Shown here: positions 34,311-42,719 of the stretch, one piece after another
Layout: each line of letters opens with the position of its first letter
Position numbering within the stretch: position 1 is the first letter of the stretch
Assembly: GCA_965220045.1 (NCBI GenBank)
Contig: OZ244803.1
Span: forward strand, 1,302,001-1,366,000
Reading direction: 5' to 3'
DNA length: 64,000 nucleotides
From: VXOZ01 sp965220045
GTDB lineage: Bacteria; Chloroflexota; UBA11872; VXOZ01
Notes under the pieces: generated by a model
Seen by the model: only the letters and a program-made list of their open reading frames with translations
The model's database searches: none
Told to the model about the DNA's origin: nothing
Program-made: the position numbers and the translations under genes

Positions 34311-34934
34311 TCAGCGCGGCTCCGCCGGCTCTTGTTCTTGTGCCTTCGACTTTGCGAACCGCTCCGCCATCCACTCTGATACACCCATCTCTGATGATGA
34401 GCGCGGCCGCCGCGGCCTTTGTCTCGCCAACACGATGGCGCCCACTACCGCGGCCGTCAAGAGCACCGAAGCCACCTCGAACGGCAGCAAGTAGTCGCGA
34501 AAGAGCACTTGCCCTAGCGCCTGCACGTTGCCGCCCTGACCGGCGACCCACGCCGGCGAATGGGGCCCCTGGGCGCCAACCGTAATGGTAGCTCCTGTAA
34601 GAACGATAAACTCAAGAAAGAGGATGGCGCCTATCACGATCGCGAGGGGCGCTTGGACATGAAACTGGCGCACCCGCTCCACCGCGCCGACATTCAGCAG
34701 CATCATGGTGAACAGGAAGAGCACGATGATGGCGCCGGCATAGATGATTATGTGCGCCGCGGCGAGAAACTCGGCGCGCAGCAGAATGAAGATTCCTGCC
34801 AGATGGAATACCACGCCCACCAGCGACAGCGCACACTGGACCGGATTGCGCAGCATGATAACGAGCACGGCAAACACTACGCTCGCCAGCGCAAAATACG
34901 CAAAGATCAGGGTAAGCAGAGTCTCGCTAGTCAA
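34311..34934 (-). CDS. nuoJ: NADH-quinone oxidoreductase subunit J
   Basis: A 207-residue membrane subunit with five helices. ILRAEFLAAAHIIIYAGAI and VLFLFTMMLLNVG are the conserved middle helices, including the pi-bulge region involved in coupling. The hydrophilic tail (about 165-207) is longer than in E. coli and Arg/Glu-rich. The start is a TTG at 34934 that overlaps the nuoI stop by eight bases and has a full AAGGAGG site nine bases upstream. Confidence 0.92.
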   Translation of the reverse strand: MTSETLLTLIFAYFALASVVFAVLVIMLRNPVQCALSLVGVVFHLAGIFILLRAEFLAAAHIIIYAGAIIVLFLFTMMLLNVGAVERVRQFHVQAPLAIVIGAILFLEFIVLTGATITVGAQGPHSPAWVAGQGGNVQALGQVLFRDYLLPFEVASVLLTAAVVGAIVLARQRPRRPRSSSEMGVSEWMAERFAKSKAQEQEPAEPR

Positions 34935-35385
34935 GCGTAGAGACCTCCTTGCCTTGCTTGTCCACCAGATCCATCAGGCGGTCCACGTCATAGATGAGCG
35001 TGCTGCGATCATCCGTTGAGAAATCGTATGCGTTCGTCATCTCCAGTGCCTCCACCGGACAGGCCTCAACACAGAGGCTGCAAAAGAGACAGCGGCCGAC
35101 ATCCAGCGTGTACGACGTCACCACCTTCTCCGTCGGTTGCGCCGGGTTCGATTCCGTCGTAATGGTAATGCACTCATTCGGGCAGGCAGTCTCACAGAGC
35201 CCACAGCCTACGCACTTGGGCCGGCCGTCGGGTCTACGGCGCATGCCCACAGCGCCGCGATAGATCGCAGAGAGGTCTCTCTTTTCCTCCGGGTAGCGAA
35301 TCGTAACCGGTCGGCGAAAGAACTCACGCAGGGTCACACTTAGTCCTCTCGCGATGGGCAGCAGCGAGTCAAAGCGGAAACTCAT
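34927..35385 (-). CDS. nuoI: NADH-quinone oxidoreductase subunit I
   Basis: A 152-residue ferredoxin-like subunit that carries clusters N6a and N6b. The eight ligands are in CVGCGLCETACP (Cys58, 61, 64, 68) and CLFCSLCVEACP (Cys99, 102, 105, 109). It passes electrons from the NuoG/NuoD side to N2 in NuoB. It starts with ATG at 35385 and overlaps nuoJ by eight bases. Confidence 0.95.
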   Translation of the reverse strand: MSFRFDSLLPIARGLSVTLREFFRRPVTIRYPEEKRDLSAIYRGAVGMRRRPDGRPKCVGCGLCETACPNECITITTESNPAQPTEKVVTSYTLDVGRCLFCSLCVEACPVEALEMTNAYDFSTDDRSTLIYDVDRLMDLVDKQGKEVSTLD

Positions 35386-35410
35386 TGTGCATACTCTCCC
35401 GGCAATACTT

Positions 35411-36430
35411 TCAAGCGTAAACCGTTAACTTCAAGACGGTGGCGACTGCCAAATTGAGCAGTCCCAGCGGCAAAAGTACTTTCCAGCAAAAGTTCATCAT
35501 CTGGTCGTAGCGAAAGCGCGGTAACGTGGCGCGAATCCAAATGTAAATGAAGAGAAAGAGGAACACCTTTGACATCATGATGCCCACGGCCAGTAAGGTT
35601 GTGAATAGATGACCGATGTAGGGTTCAAAGAACTGCGCCGGCCAGCCGCCGCCCAAGAACACGGCACTCACCAGGAACGACGCCAACAGCATGTTGGCAT
35701 ACTCTGACAAGAAGAAGAATGAAAACCGCCAACCGGAATACTCAACGTGATACCCGGAAACGAGCTCGGTCTCCGCTTCCGGCAGGTCAAACGGCGCGCG
35801 GTTCGTTTCCGCCAACGCGGCGCAAATGAAGACAAAGGCGCCGATTACCAGGGGTATGGCGTATGGGACTTGCTGCTGCCGCACGATTTCCGGCAGCGAC
35901 AACGATCCCGCGAGTACAACCACGCCTACAAGGGCCAAGCCCAGCATGATTTCATAGCTGATCATCTGCGCGCTCGAACGCAGGCTTCCAAGCAGTGCGT
36001 ACTTGCTATTCGACGCCCAGCCGGCCATGACGATGCCGTAGACTGCCACTGACGTGAGCGCCACGATGTAGAGAACGCCTACGTTGAGATCTGTGGCGTA
36101 GAGACCGATGATGCGACCGAATATGTGCAATTCGGTGCCAACCGGCACAACCGACCATGCCATGAAGGACGGCACCAGGAGCAGGAACGGCGCCAGAATG
36201 AAAAGTACGCGGTCCGCTCCCGCCGGGATCATATCTTCTTTGCCCAGGAGTTTGACGGCGTCGGCCAGCGTTTGAAATGCCCCGAAAGGCCCAACGCGAT
36301 TGGGACCGACGCGGGACTGAATACGACCGAGGAGGCGGCGCTCGCCCCAAATGAGCGGCGGCACCACGAGCAATGGCACGATAAATGCGATGATGGACTT
36401 GAAGATGACCGCGATGACAAACTCTGTCAT
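35411..36430 (-). CDS. nuoH: NADH-quinone oxidoreductase subunit H
   Basis: A 339-residue membrane subunit with eight helices that forms the quinone chamber with NuoB and NuoD. Conserved pieces are WGERRLLGRIQSRVGPNRVG, GPFGAFQTLADAVKLLGKED, AETNRAPFDLPEAETELVSG and RATLPRFRYDQMM. The many acidic and Arg residues in these loops are the expected coupling residues. ATG at 36430 with AGGA upstream; 20 bases separate it from nuoG. Confidence 0.95.
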   Translation of the reverse strand: MTEFVIAVIFKSIIAFIVPLLVVPPLIWGERRLLGRIQSRVGPNRVGPFGAFQTLADAVKLLGKEDMIPAGADRVLFILAPFLLLVPSFMAWSVVPVGTELHIFGRIIGLYATDLNVGVLYIVALTSVAVYGIVMAGWASNSKYALLGSLRSSAQMISYEIMLGLALVGVVVLAGSLSLPEIVRQQQVPYAIPLVIGAFVFICAALAETNRAPFDLPEAETELVSGYHVEYSGWRFSFFFLSEYANMLLASFLVSAVFLGGGWPAQFFEPYIGHLFTTLLAVGIMMSKVFLFLFIYIWIRATLPRFRYDQMMNFCWKVLLPLGLLNLAVATVLKLTVYA

Positions 36431-36450
36431 GTGCTATTCCTGGTTCGCGG

Positions 36451-39006
36451 TTACGTCGACTTGGTTTCGGACGTCACGGCGGCAGCATGCACTGAAACCG
36501 CGACAGTAGATTCTACACCCAGCAGTGCTCCCACCGGCGCATCCGGGAAGCCAACGGGGAGATAGACCACGTCTTCCGCCAGCCGGCTGTTTGCTTTCGC
36601 TGAAACGGTCACGTCCGTGCCGTTGGCCTGGATCCCTATTCTATCGCCGTCATTCACGCCAAGCCGCTCGAGTTGCGACGGGTGTAGCTCAGCGACCGGC
36701 TCTTCCACCAGTCGGCGCAGGTTGCTGCTGTAGCGACCGGTTACGCCGGGCACGAACAGATGATCTTGCGTCACCAAGAGCAGCTTGCCGTCTCCATTGA
36801 CGCTTGGAAGCGCCGGCAGGTCCTGCCAGCCAAAACGCGGTGCGCTGTGCGTTGACGGAATGTCTGCCAATACCGTAGAAATCTCTTGGGCCACAGAGTC
36901 GGAATTCTTGTATGACCACCGCGCTCCCAACTGCAGAGCGAGTTCGGTGAAAATCTGCCAGTCGGCCTTGGCTTCCCCAACCGGTGGAATTGCCGCCTGT
37001 GCGCGTTGGGAGCGGCCTTCCAGATTTGTAAATGTGCCGGTCTTCTCGGCAAAGCTGACCGCGGGCAACACGACGTCGGCGTGTTCCGCCGCCGTGCTGT
37101 TCACAAAGAGGTCCTGCACCACCACAAAACCGGCCCGGTCGAGGAGGGCTTGCGCCTGTTGCCGACTACGCGTGCTTGCTGCCAGGTCTTCTCCGACTAT
37201 ATAGAGCACGGAAACTTCAGCGCCGGACAAGAGATCGTCCATCGTAAGTCCGGGTGAAACGGGCAGCACCACATCCCACTGTCTTCCCAAGGCGCTGCGG
37301 GCCTGGGCGTCGCCGCCGCTGCGGAAATTGGGCAGAATGTCGGCCCCCGCCCCCACCTGCACCAAGCCCCGAGAGTTTGCCTTACCGGCCAGCGGGAAGA
37401 GGTGGGCTTCCGGCAATGTCAGCGCGAGATTGGCCGCCGCCTGCGCGACGCTCTCAGCCTTGCCTACTATCCAGTTGCCGAGCGCCCACACGATTCCGAC
37501 GCGGCCCATCTGGGCCAATTCCGTCGCCGTCTCACTCAGTTCCGCCAGTTCGATTCCCGTATCGGCGGCAGCAGTTTCCAAGAGATAGCTGCGCAACTCT
37601 TCCGGCGCACTACCGTTGCCGGACCGGCGGGAGAGCTCGGCTGCCAGGCCTTGAACAAGGTGCTCCTCGGTTCCCGGCCGCACACGAAGTACCCGTTGCG
37701 CGAAGCGGTTATCCTGCCTACTCGGCAGACTGCTGACCTGAATCAGCGCTTTGCCTTGGTCGCGCACCCATTGCCGCATCCGCATGCCCAGGACGTCGTG
37801 ACTTTCCATGATGTCGCCGCCCACAACCAGGAGAGCATCCATGTGCTGCATTTGGGCGATGCTGAAGTTAAACGCAGCAGGCCCCAGTGTCTTGAGGGTG
37901 GGAATGAACGTCCAGCGCTCGGTGCTGTCGATGTTGTTCGTGCCGACGACCTCGCGCATGAGACGCGATATCAGATAGTTCTCCTCGTCGGAGAGTCTGC
38001 CGGAAGTAATGGCCGCGACAGCGTCCGGCCCGTGCTCAGCCTTGGTTCCGGCAATGCGGTCGGCTACCAGAGAAAGCGCTTCATCCCAACTCGCCGGCTC
38101 GAGTTCGCCATCGCGTCGTATAAGCGGCTGCTTCACGCGGGCATCGTCGTGAATATAGTCATAGCCAAACCTGCCGCGCGTGCAGAGCATGCCGTCACCG
38201 GGACCGCGGTCGCGTGTATTGACCGGAGTTTGGTCGCGGAGCGCCGGGTTCGCCTTGGTGCGCAATACTTCACCCATGCGCGTCTCAACGTGCATCTGGC
38301 AGCCGACGCTGCAGTGGTTGCAAATTGACTCGCTCTGGTTCACTTGCCAGGCGCGTCCGCTGTGCATGAAGGGTCGGCTCAACAAAGCGCCGACAGGGCA
38401 CACTTCGATGCACTCGCCGCACTCAACGCAGTCGAGGGGCTCATCGAACTGTGTGCCAATATAGCTATGAAATCCGCGCAGATTAAAGGTGAGCGCGCTA
38501 TCGCCGACACGCTCATCACAAACGCGTACGCACTTCCCACAGTAAATGCAGCGGTTCGGGTCCCACTCGATCAGAGGACTGAATTCGTGGTCCGGTTCGT
38601 TGGGGTTGTCGCTGCCCAACTTACTGCGGTACACGCCTACCTCGTAGGCGGTGTGCTGCAGGTCGCAGACGCCCGATTTATCGCAGTAGGGGCAATCGAG
38701 CGGATGATGCTGCAGGGTCATTTCCATGATGCCCTGCTGGGCATGCACCACGGGTTCGGTCTTCGTGCTTACAACCATGCCGTCCATGGCCATGGTGTTG
38801 CACGATGAGAGCGGCTTCGGCGCTCGCTCCACTTCCACGACGCACATGCGGCACGCGCCGTACGGCTTCAGAAACGTATCGAAGCAGAGCGTGGGAACGT
38901 AGATGCCTGCCTTGCGCGCGGCATCAAGGATCGTGGAACCGTCAGGTACTGTAACCTCTTGACCGTCAACTGTAAGTGTTACCGTCTTCTCCGAAGGAGT
39001 CGGCAT
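36451..39006 (-). CDS. nuoG: NADH-quinone oxidoreductase subunit G
   Basis: An 851-residue subunit. The N-terminus holds a 2Fe-2S ferredoxin domain (Cys in LCFDTFLKPYGACRMC and SSCNT), the His-Cys 4Fe-4S motif HHPLDCPYCDKSGVC, and two 4Fe-4S motifs CIYCGKCVRVC and CVECGECIEVCP. CNHCSVGC with a downstream Cys gives the extra N7-type cluster. The rest is a molybdopterin-oxidoreductase-like domain and a C-terminal MopB barrel (residues from about 735). It normally receives electrons from NuoF/NuoE, which are not encoded in this operon. It is followed directly by nuoH. Confidence 0.94.
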   Translation of the reverse strand: MPTPSEKTVTLTVDGQEVTVPDGSTILDAARKAGIYVPTLCFDTFLKPYGACRMCVVEVERAPKPLSSCNTMAMDGMVVSTKTEPVVHAQQGIMEMTLQHHPLDCPYCDKSGVCDLQHTAYEVGVYRSKLGSDNPNEPDHEFSPLIEWDPNRCIYCGKCVRVCDERVGDSALTFNLRGFHSYIGTQFDEPLDCVECGECIEVCPVGALLSRPFMHSGRAWQVNQSESICNHCSVGCQMHVETRMGEVLRTKANPALRDQTPVNTRDRGPGDGMLCTRGRFGYDYIHDDARVKQPLIRRDGELEPASWDEALSLVADRIAGTKAEHGPDAVAAITSGRLSDEENYLISRLMREVVGTNNIDSTERWTFIPTLKTLGPAAFNFSIAQMQHMDALLVVGGDIMESHDVLGMRMRQWVRDQGKALIQVSSLPSRQDNRFAQRVLRVRPGTEEHLVQGLAAELSRRSGNGSAPEELRSYLLETAAADTGIELAELSETATELAQMGRVGIVWALGNWIVGKAESVAQAAANLALTLPEAHLFPLAGKANSRGLVQVGAGADILPNFRSGGDAQARSALGRQWDVVLPVSPGLTMDDLLSGAEVSVLYIVGEDLAASTRSRQQAQALLDRAGFVVVQDLFVNSTAAEHADVVLPAVSFAEKTGTFTNLEGRSQRAQAAIPPVGEAKADWQIFTELALQLGARWSYKNSDSVAQEISTVLADIPSTHSAPRFGWQDLPALPSVNGDGKLLLVTQDHLFVPGVTGRYSSNLRRLVEEPVAELHPSQLERLGVNDGDRIGIQANGTDVTVSAKANSRLAEDVVYLPVGFPDAPVGALLGVESTVAVSVHAAAVTSETKST

Positions 39007-39067
39007 CGTACCCTCTTCTTACCTTTACCTGCGCTTTGCCAAGACACATTGAGTGCGTCCCTCCGCA

Positions 39068-40273
39068 CTATCGATCAATCTCGCCAAGTATAATGTCAAT
39101 ACTTCCAATAACGGATACAACGTCCGCGAGCAGCCGCCCTTTCACCAAGTAAGGCAATGACTGCAAATTGACGAATGAGGGCGAGCGCACGTGCATGCGA
39201 TATGGTTTGCCGCTGCCGTCGCTCACCACATAGAAACCCAATTCGCCTTTTGGCGCTTCGATGGCGGCGTAGGTCTCGCCACGCTGCACCGGAAAGCCGT
39301 GGATGTACATCCAGAAGTGGTTGATCATCGCTTCCATGTCAGTGTAGAGGCGCGGCGTGTCCGGCCGGCCTACACGAGAGTCATCGGTCATCACGGGTCC
39401 AGGCGGCATGCGCTCAATCACCTGGCGCATGATGCGAACGCTCTGGCGCATCTCTTCGAGCCGTAGAATGTATCGGCTAAAAACGTCGCCCTTACCCGTG
39501 CCCGTGGGAATGTCGAATTCCACCTTGTCGTACGCGGCGTATGGCTCCGCTTTCCGAATGTCCCACTCCACCCCCGAGCCTCGCAAGCAAGCGCCGGAGA
39601 GCCCCATGGCGATGGCGTCGTCGCCTGAGATGACACCCACGTCCACCGTGCGGCCCAGCCAGAGGTCATTCTTGCTGAGCAACTTATCAAACTGGTTTAT
39701 CTCCTTGAGGAAGTAGTCCAGAGAATCCTCTAGCTTTTCGTAGAAGGGTTCGCGGGGTTCTTCCAGGAATCCACCGGGACGCATCACGCTGTGGGTCATG
39801 CGGGCGCCGCAGAGTTCCTCAAAGAGTTCCAGGACACGTTCGCGTGCGCGGAAGGCATAGAGGAAGACCGACATTGCCCCAATATCCAGCGCGTGGGTGG
39901 CTATCCAGACGAAGTGGCCCGCCAGCCGTCCCAGTTCACCAACAATGCACCGCAACCATTGCGCGCGTTCCGGCACCTCGATACCTGCGAGAGTCTCGAC
40001 GGCCACCAGCCAGCCGAGGTTGCTGGAAGCGGCAGCGGTGTAGTCCATGCGGTCGGTGTAGCCCAGAATTTGGGTATATGTTTCGTTCTCGGCGATCTTC
40101 TCCGTGCCGCGATGCAGGTAGCCGATGATGGGGACGGCTTCCTCGATGTACTCGCCGTTCATCTTGAGCACCACGCGCAGCACACCGTGAGTACTGGGAT
40201 GCTGCGGCCCCATATTCAGGACAAGGCCGGAATCGTCTTCACCTGAGATACGTTCAATTTCAACGGTTGCCAT
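39068..40273 (-). CDS. nuoD: NADH-quinone oxidoreductase subunit D
   Basis: A 401-residue 49-kDa-type subunit. MGPQHPSTHGVLRVVLKM contains the conserved His of the quinone loop, and GYLHRGTEKIAEN, DRMDYTAA, ELCGARMTHS and PKGELGFYVVSDG match the family. With NuoB it forms the quinone-reduction site. nuoC and nuoD are separate genes here. The ATG at 40273 lies 40 bases after nuoC. Confidence 0.95.
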   Translation of the reverse strand: MATVEIERISGEDDSGLVLNMGPQHPSTHGVLRVVLKMNGEYIEEAVPIIGYLHRGTEKIAENETYTQILGYTDRMDYTAAASSNLGWLVAVETLAGIEVPERAQWLRCIVGELGRLAGHFVWIATHALDIGAMSVFLYAFRARERVLELFEELCGARMTHSVMRPGGFLEEPREPFYEKLEDSLDYFLKEINQFDKLLSKNDLWLGRTVDVGVISGDDAIAMGLSGACLRGSGVEWDIRKAEPYAAYDKVEFDIPTGTGKGDVFSRYILRLEEMRQSVRIMRQVIERMPPGPVMTDDSRVGRPDTPRLYTDMEAMINHFWMYIHGFPVQRGETYAAIEAPKGELGFYVVSDGSGKPYRMHVRSPSFVNLQSLPYLVKGRLLADVVSVIGSIDIILGEIDR

Positions 40274-40313
40274 GTGCGGTACTCACTACTCTACAAAGCA
40301 GCGTCTGGAATGG

Positions 40314-40787
40314 TCACAGCCCTTCGCGCGGAAAGTCCTTGCGCAGCGGGTGATACTGGTAGTCCTCGTCCATCAGGATGCGCCGGAGATCGGGATGATT
40401 GACAAAGTTCACCCCCATGAGATCGTAAACTTCACGTTCCGGCCAGTCGGCGCCGGGCCAGACCTGGGTCATGGATTCAATCGACTCCTCGGCAGCAATC
40501 CGGGTCTTGACGCGGATACTGCGATTCGCCGGAATCGAGCGCAGATGATACACAACCTCGTATTCCCGCGCTTCGCCGGGCCAATGCACCGCCGTTACAT
40601 CGCTAAAGTAATTGAAGCGCAGTTCCGGGTCGTCACGGAGCACCGTAGCGACCGCTAGCAGGTCCTCGGCTGCAATCTCGATAGTCAAGAAACTGTCCAG
40701 GGAGCTTGCCGTGACCATCTTGTCATTCAAGACAGACTCTAAGCGCTCTTGGATTGTCTCAGCGGCAACCGGCGGGGGAATGCTCAC
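40314..40787 (-). CDS. nuoC: NADH-quinone oxidoreductase subunit C
   Basis: A 157-residue 30-kDa-type subunit. The C-terminal hallmark AREYEVVYHLRSI, then WPGADWPEREVYDLMGVNFVNHPDLRRILMDEDY (in adjoining pieces) and HPLRKDFP are clear. I chose the GTG at 40787: it follows AAGGA by about six bases and gives a start VSIPPPVAAETIQE. The frame stays open to 40856, which would run into nuoB. It lies eight bases after the nuoB stop. Confidence 0.93.
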   Translation of the reverse strand: MSIPPPVAAETIQERLESVLNDKMVTASSLDSFLTIEIAAEDLLAVATVLRDDPELRFNYFSDVTAVHWPGEAREYEVVYHLRSIPANRSIRVKTRIAAEESIESMTQVWPGADWPEREVYDLMGVNFVNHPDLRRILMDEDYQYHPLRKDFPREGL

Positions 40788-40795
40788 GGAAATCC

Positions 40796-41347
40796 TTATT
40801 CCTTCCCTTCCGCAGCCGCGCGAGCGGTGAGCAACGCCTCTTCCGCACCGGCCCACTCGCCCTGCTTGATCTTCTGCTGCAACAACATGAGACCCTCAAG
40901 CAGCGCCTCGGGTCGCGGCGGACACCCCGGTACGTAAATGTCAACAGGAACGGCGAGGTCCACCCCCTGCAACACGCTATAGGAACGATACGGCCCGCCG
41001 CATGTAGCGCAGTTGCCGTGGGCAATCACCCAGCACGGACGTGCCATCTGTTCCCAAAGGTTGCGTATGATCGGCGCCATCTTCTTTGTTACCGTGCCCG
41101 CCACAATCATGACGTCGCATTGCCGAGGTGTCGCCCGAAACGCCATGCCGAAGCGGTCGGCATCATAATGAGAGGCCCACACTGCCATCATCTCGATAGC
41201 GCAGCAGGCCAGGCCGAACGTCATCGGCCACAAGGCATTTGCTCTACCCCAATTCAGAATCTGATCGGCGGAAGCAAGCACGAAACCGGAAGCACCCGTC
41301 TTTTGCCCGGCGGCGGGCAGCGTTAGCGTATCCTCTATAACCCCCAA
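40796..41347 (-). CDS. nuoB: NADH-quinone oxidoreductase subunit B
   Basis: A 183-residue subunit that binds cluster N2. The ligands are the tandem cysteines in FGLACCAIEMM, a Cys in HGNCATCGGPY and the one in VPGCPPRPEALL. The start is uncertain: I prefer the TTG at 41347, which follows a perfect AAGGAG (41354-41359) by seven bases and overlaps nuoA by 13. An ATG at 41368 would add seven residues, overlap nuoA by 34 bases and has no visible ribosome-binding site. TTG starts with strong sites also occur at nuoJ and the RidA-like gene. Confidence 0.92.
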   Translation of the reverse strand: MGVIEDTLTLPAAGQKTGASGFVLASADQILNWGRANALWPMTFGLACCAIEMMAVWASHYDADRFGMAFRATPRQCDVMIVAGTVTKKMAPIIRNLWEQMARPCWVIAHGNCATCGGPYRSYSVLQGVDLAVPVDIYVPGCPPRPEALLEGLMLLQQKIKQGEWAGAEEALLTARAAAEGKE

Positions 41348-41712
41348 TCGAATGCTCCTTTCTTCCATGCATAAATGTAGCCCACAAGTAAGATTGCAAT
41401 GAATATTGCCATTTCTACCAGGCCGAACAGCCCCAACGAGCCCACAATCACGGCCCACGGGAAGAGAAAGGCAAGCTCGAGGTCAAAGACGACATAGACA
41501 ATCGCCACCATATAGAAGTGTATGCCGTGACGGCCGCGCGTATCGCCGACGACGCCGCTCGGACCAATCCCGGACTCGTACGGTACCGTGCGTAGGGGAC
41601 CGGGTCGGAATTTTGGTCGAAGCACCGAAGCCAACGCGAGCGAGCCGATCCCGAAAGCGGATGCCGCCACAAAAGTCACAAGAAACGGAATGTATCCGAC
41701 GTAGTACTCCAT
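41335..41712 (-). CDS. nuoA: NADH-quinone oxidoreductase subunit A
   Basis: A 125-residue membrane subunit with three helices. PYESGIGPSGVVGDTRGRHG is the conserved loop next to the quinone site, and FYMVAIVYVVFDLELAFLFPW is the hallmark second helix with the conserved Asp and Glu. It is the first nuo gene, 100 bases after rex. I see no independent promoter in that gap, so it is probably transcribed from the rex promoter. Confidence 0.95.
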   Translation of the reverse strand: MEYYVGYIPFLVTFVAASAFGIGSLALASVLRPKFRPGPLRTVPYESGIGPSGVVGDTRGRHGIHFYMVAIVYVVFDLELAFLFPWAVIVGSLGLFGLVEMAIFIAILLVGYIYAWKKGAFDWGL

Positions 41713-41811
41713 CAGCTACTTTCTTGCCTCGATAGATGAGTCACCTCGTCGCGCTCCGGTCTTATCATGGACGATTCTCTGTTCATTTACAACCGCGATC
41801 CTGTAACAATC

Positions 41812-42507
41812 CTAGCGAGACAAAACGGTCGATTCATCGGAGCAAACGCCGCCAGGCGCGTCACCCTCCGCCACACTCTCCCTCAATACATATGAGAGGT
41901 ATTCAACTTCGATTGAAAGGTCGACGCTGGCCAGGTGGACGTGAGAGGGCACTCTGAGCGTCACTGGTGCGAAATTCAGCAGGCAGCGTACGCCGGCATC
42001 GATAAGTTGCTCGGTAACGGTTTGAGCGGCCTTTGCGGGAACGGCCAAAAGCGCCATGACGATGTGGCGGGTGTGTATGGTCTCTTTGATCTGATCCATC
42101 GGCTTTACGACCACGTCACGGATTACCGTGCCAACGCGGCGAGGATCAGAGTCAAAGGCCTCGACGATGCGGAATCCCTGCCGGGGAAAGCCGTCGTATG
42201 CCAGTAGCGCGGAGCCCAAATTGCCGACTCCCACGAGCGCCATGGGCCATCCTTCGCCGATACCCAAGATTTCCTGCATGTGCGCCTGCAGCGAATGCAC
42301 TTCGTAGCCTACGCCGCGCCGGCCGAAATTGCCAAAGTACGCCAGGTCGCGTCGGACCTGGGCCGCCGTAGATCCGGTCAGGGCGGAAAGGTGCTCTGAG
42401 GATACACTCTCAACGCCCTGTTCCCGTAAGGAAGCCAATGTACGATAGTACATGGAGAGGCGTCTGATCGCCATCTGCGGCGCTTTTCCCCTCGGTGACC
42501 CAGACAT
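41812..42507 (-). CDS. rex: redox-sensing transcriptional repressor Rex
   Basis: A 231-residue Rex protein. The N-terminal winged helix has AIRRLSMYYRTL, VSSEHLSALTGSTAAQVRRDLAYFG and GRRGVGYEV. The Rossmann core binds NADH through MALVGVGNLGSALL (residues 89-102), and the C-terminal helix is used for domain swapping. Rex represses respiratory genes when NAD+ is abundant and releases DNA when NADH rises. The gene heads the nuo operon and has its own operator across the -10 box (42537-42554). ATG at 42507 follows GAGGAG by five bases. Confidence 0.95.
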   Translation of the reverse strand: MSGSPRGKAPQMAIRRLSMYYRTLASLREQGVESVSSEHLSALTGSTAAQVRRDLAYFGNFGRRGVGYEVHSLQAHMQEILGIGEGWPMALVGVGNLGSALLAYDGFPRQGFRIVEAFDSDPRRVGTVIRDVVVKPMDQIKETIHTRHIVMALLAVPAKAAQTVTEQLIDAGVRCLLNFAPVTLRVPSHVHLASVDLSIEVEYLSYVLRESVAEGDAPGGVCSDESTVLSR

Positions 42508-42536
42508 TGGCGCTCCTCAAGTCAGAGGCAATTGCC

Positions 42537-42554
42537 ACGTGAAACATATCACAA
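42537..42554 (-). promoter_or_regulatory. Rex operator
   Basis: On the minus strand TTGTGATATGTTTCACGT matches the Rex-box form TTGTGA-N6-TCACAA at 10 of 12 defined positions. It overlaps the -10 box of the rex promoter and lies 30 bases before the rex start, a classical repressor position. Confidence 0.85.
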
Positions 42555-42571
42555 GCCTATACCGCACGCAA
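42543..42571 (-). promoter_or_regulatory. rex-nuo promoter (TTGCGT - 17 bp - TATGTT)
   Basis: On the minus strand the -35 TTGCGT (42566-42571) and -10 TATGTT (42543-42548) have a 17-base spacer. Transcription would start near 42536 and continue into rex and the twelve nuo genes. Confidence 0.7.
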
Positions 42572-42719
42572 CTGGCTTACATCGACAATGTGGTGCCTAC
42601 CAATGAGTTTCTTGAGGTAGAGGTTTGCCGCCTCAACGTTGAAGGATCGGTACAATAGTGTCAGGGGAGGTTCGGGAACACTGCACTATATCCCATAGAG
42701 GTTTCAGCTATTGTGCTGA

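Noticed and set aside
41713..41811. A second Rex site between rex and nuoA (TTGTAAATGAACAG)
   Set aside because: Only one half-site resembles the consensus; the other half does not, and no promoter is present.
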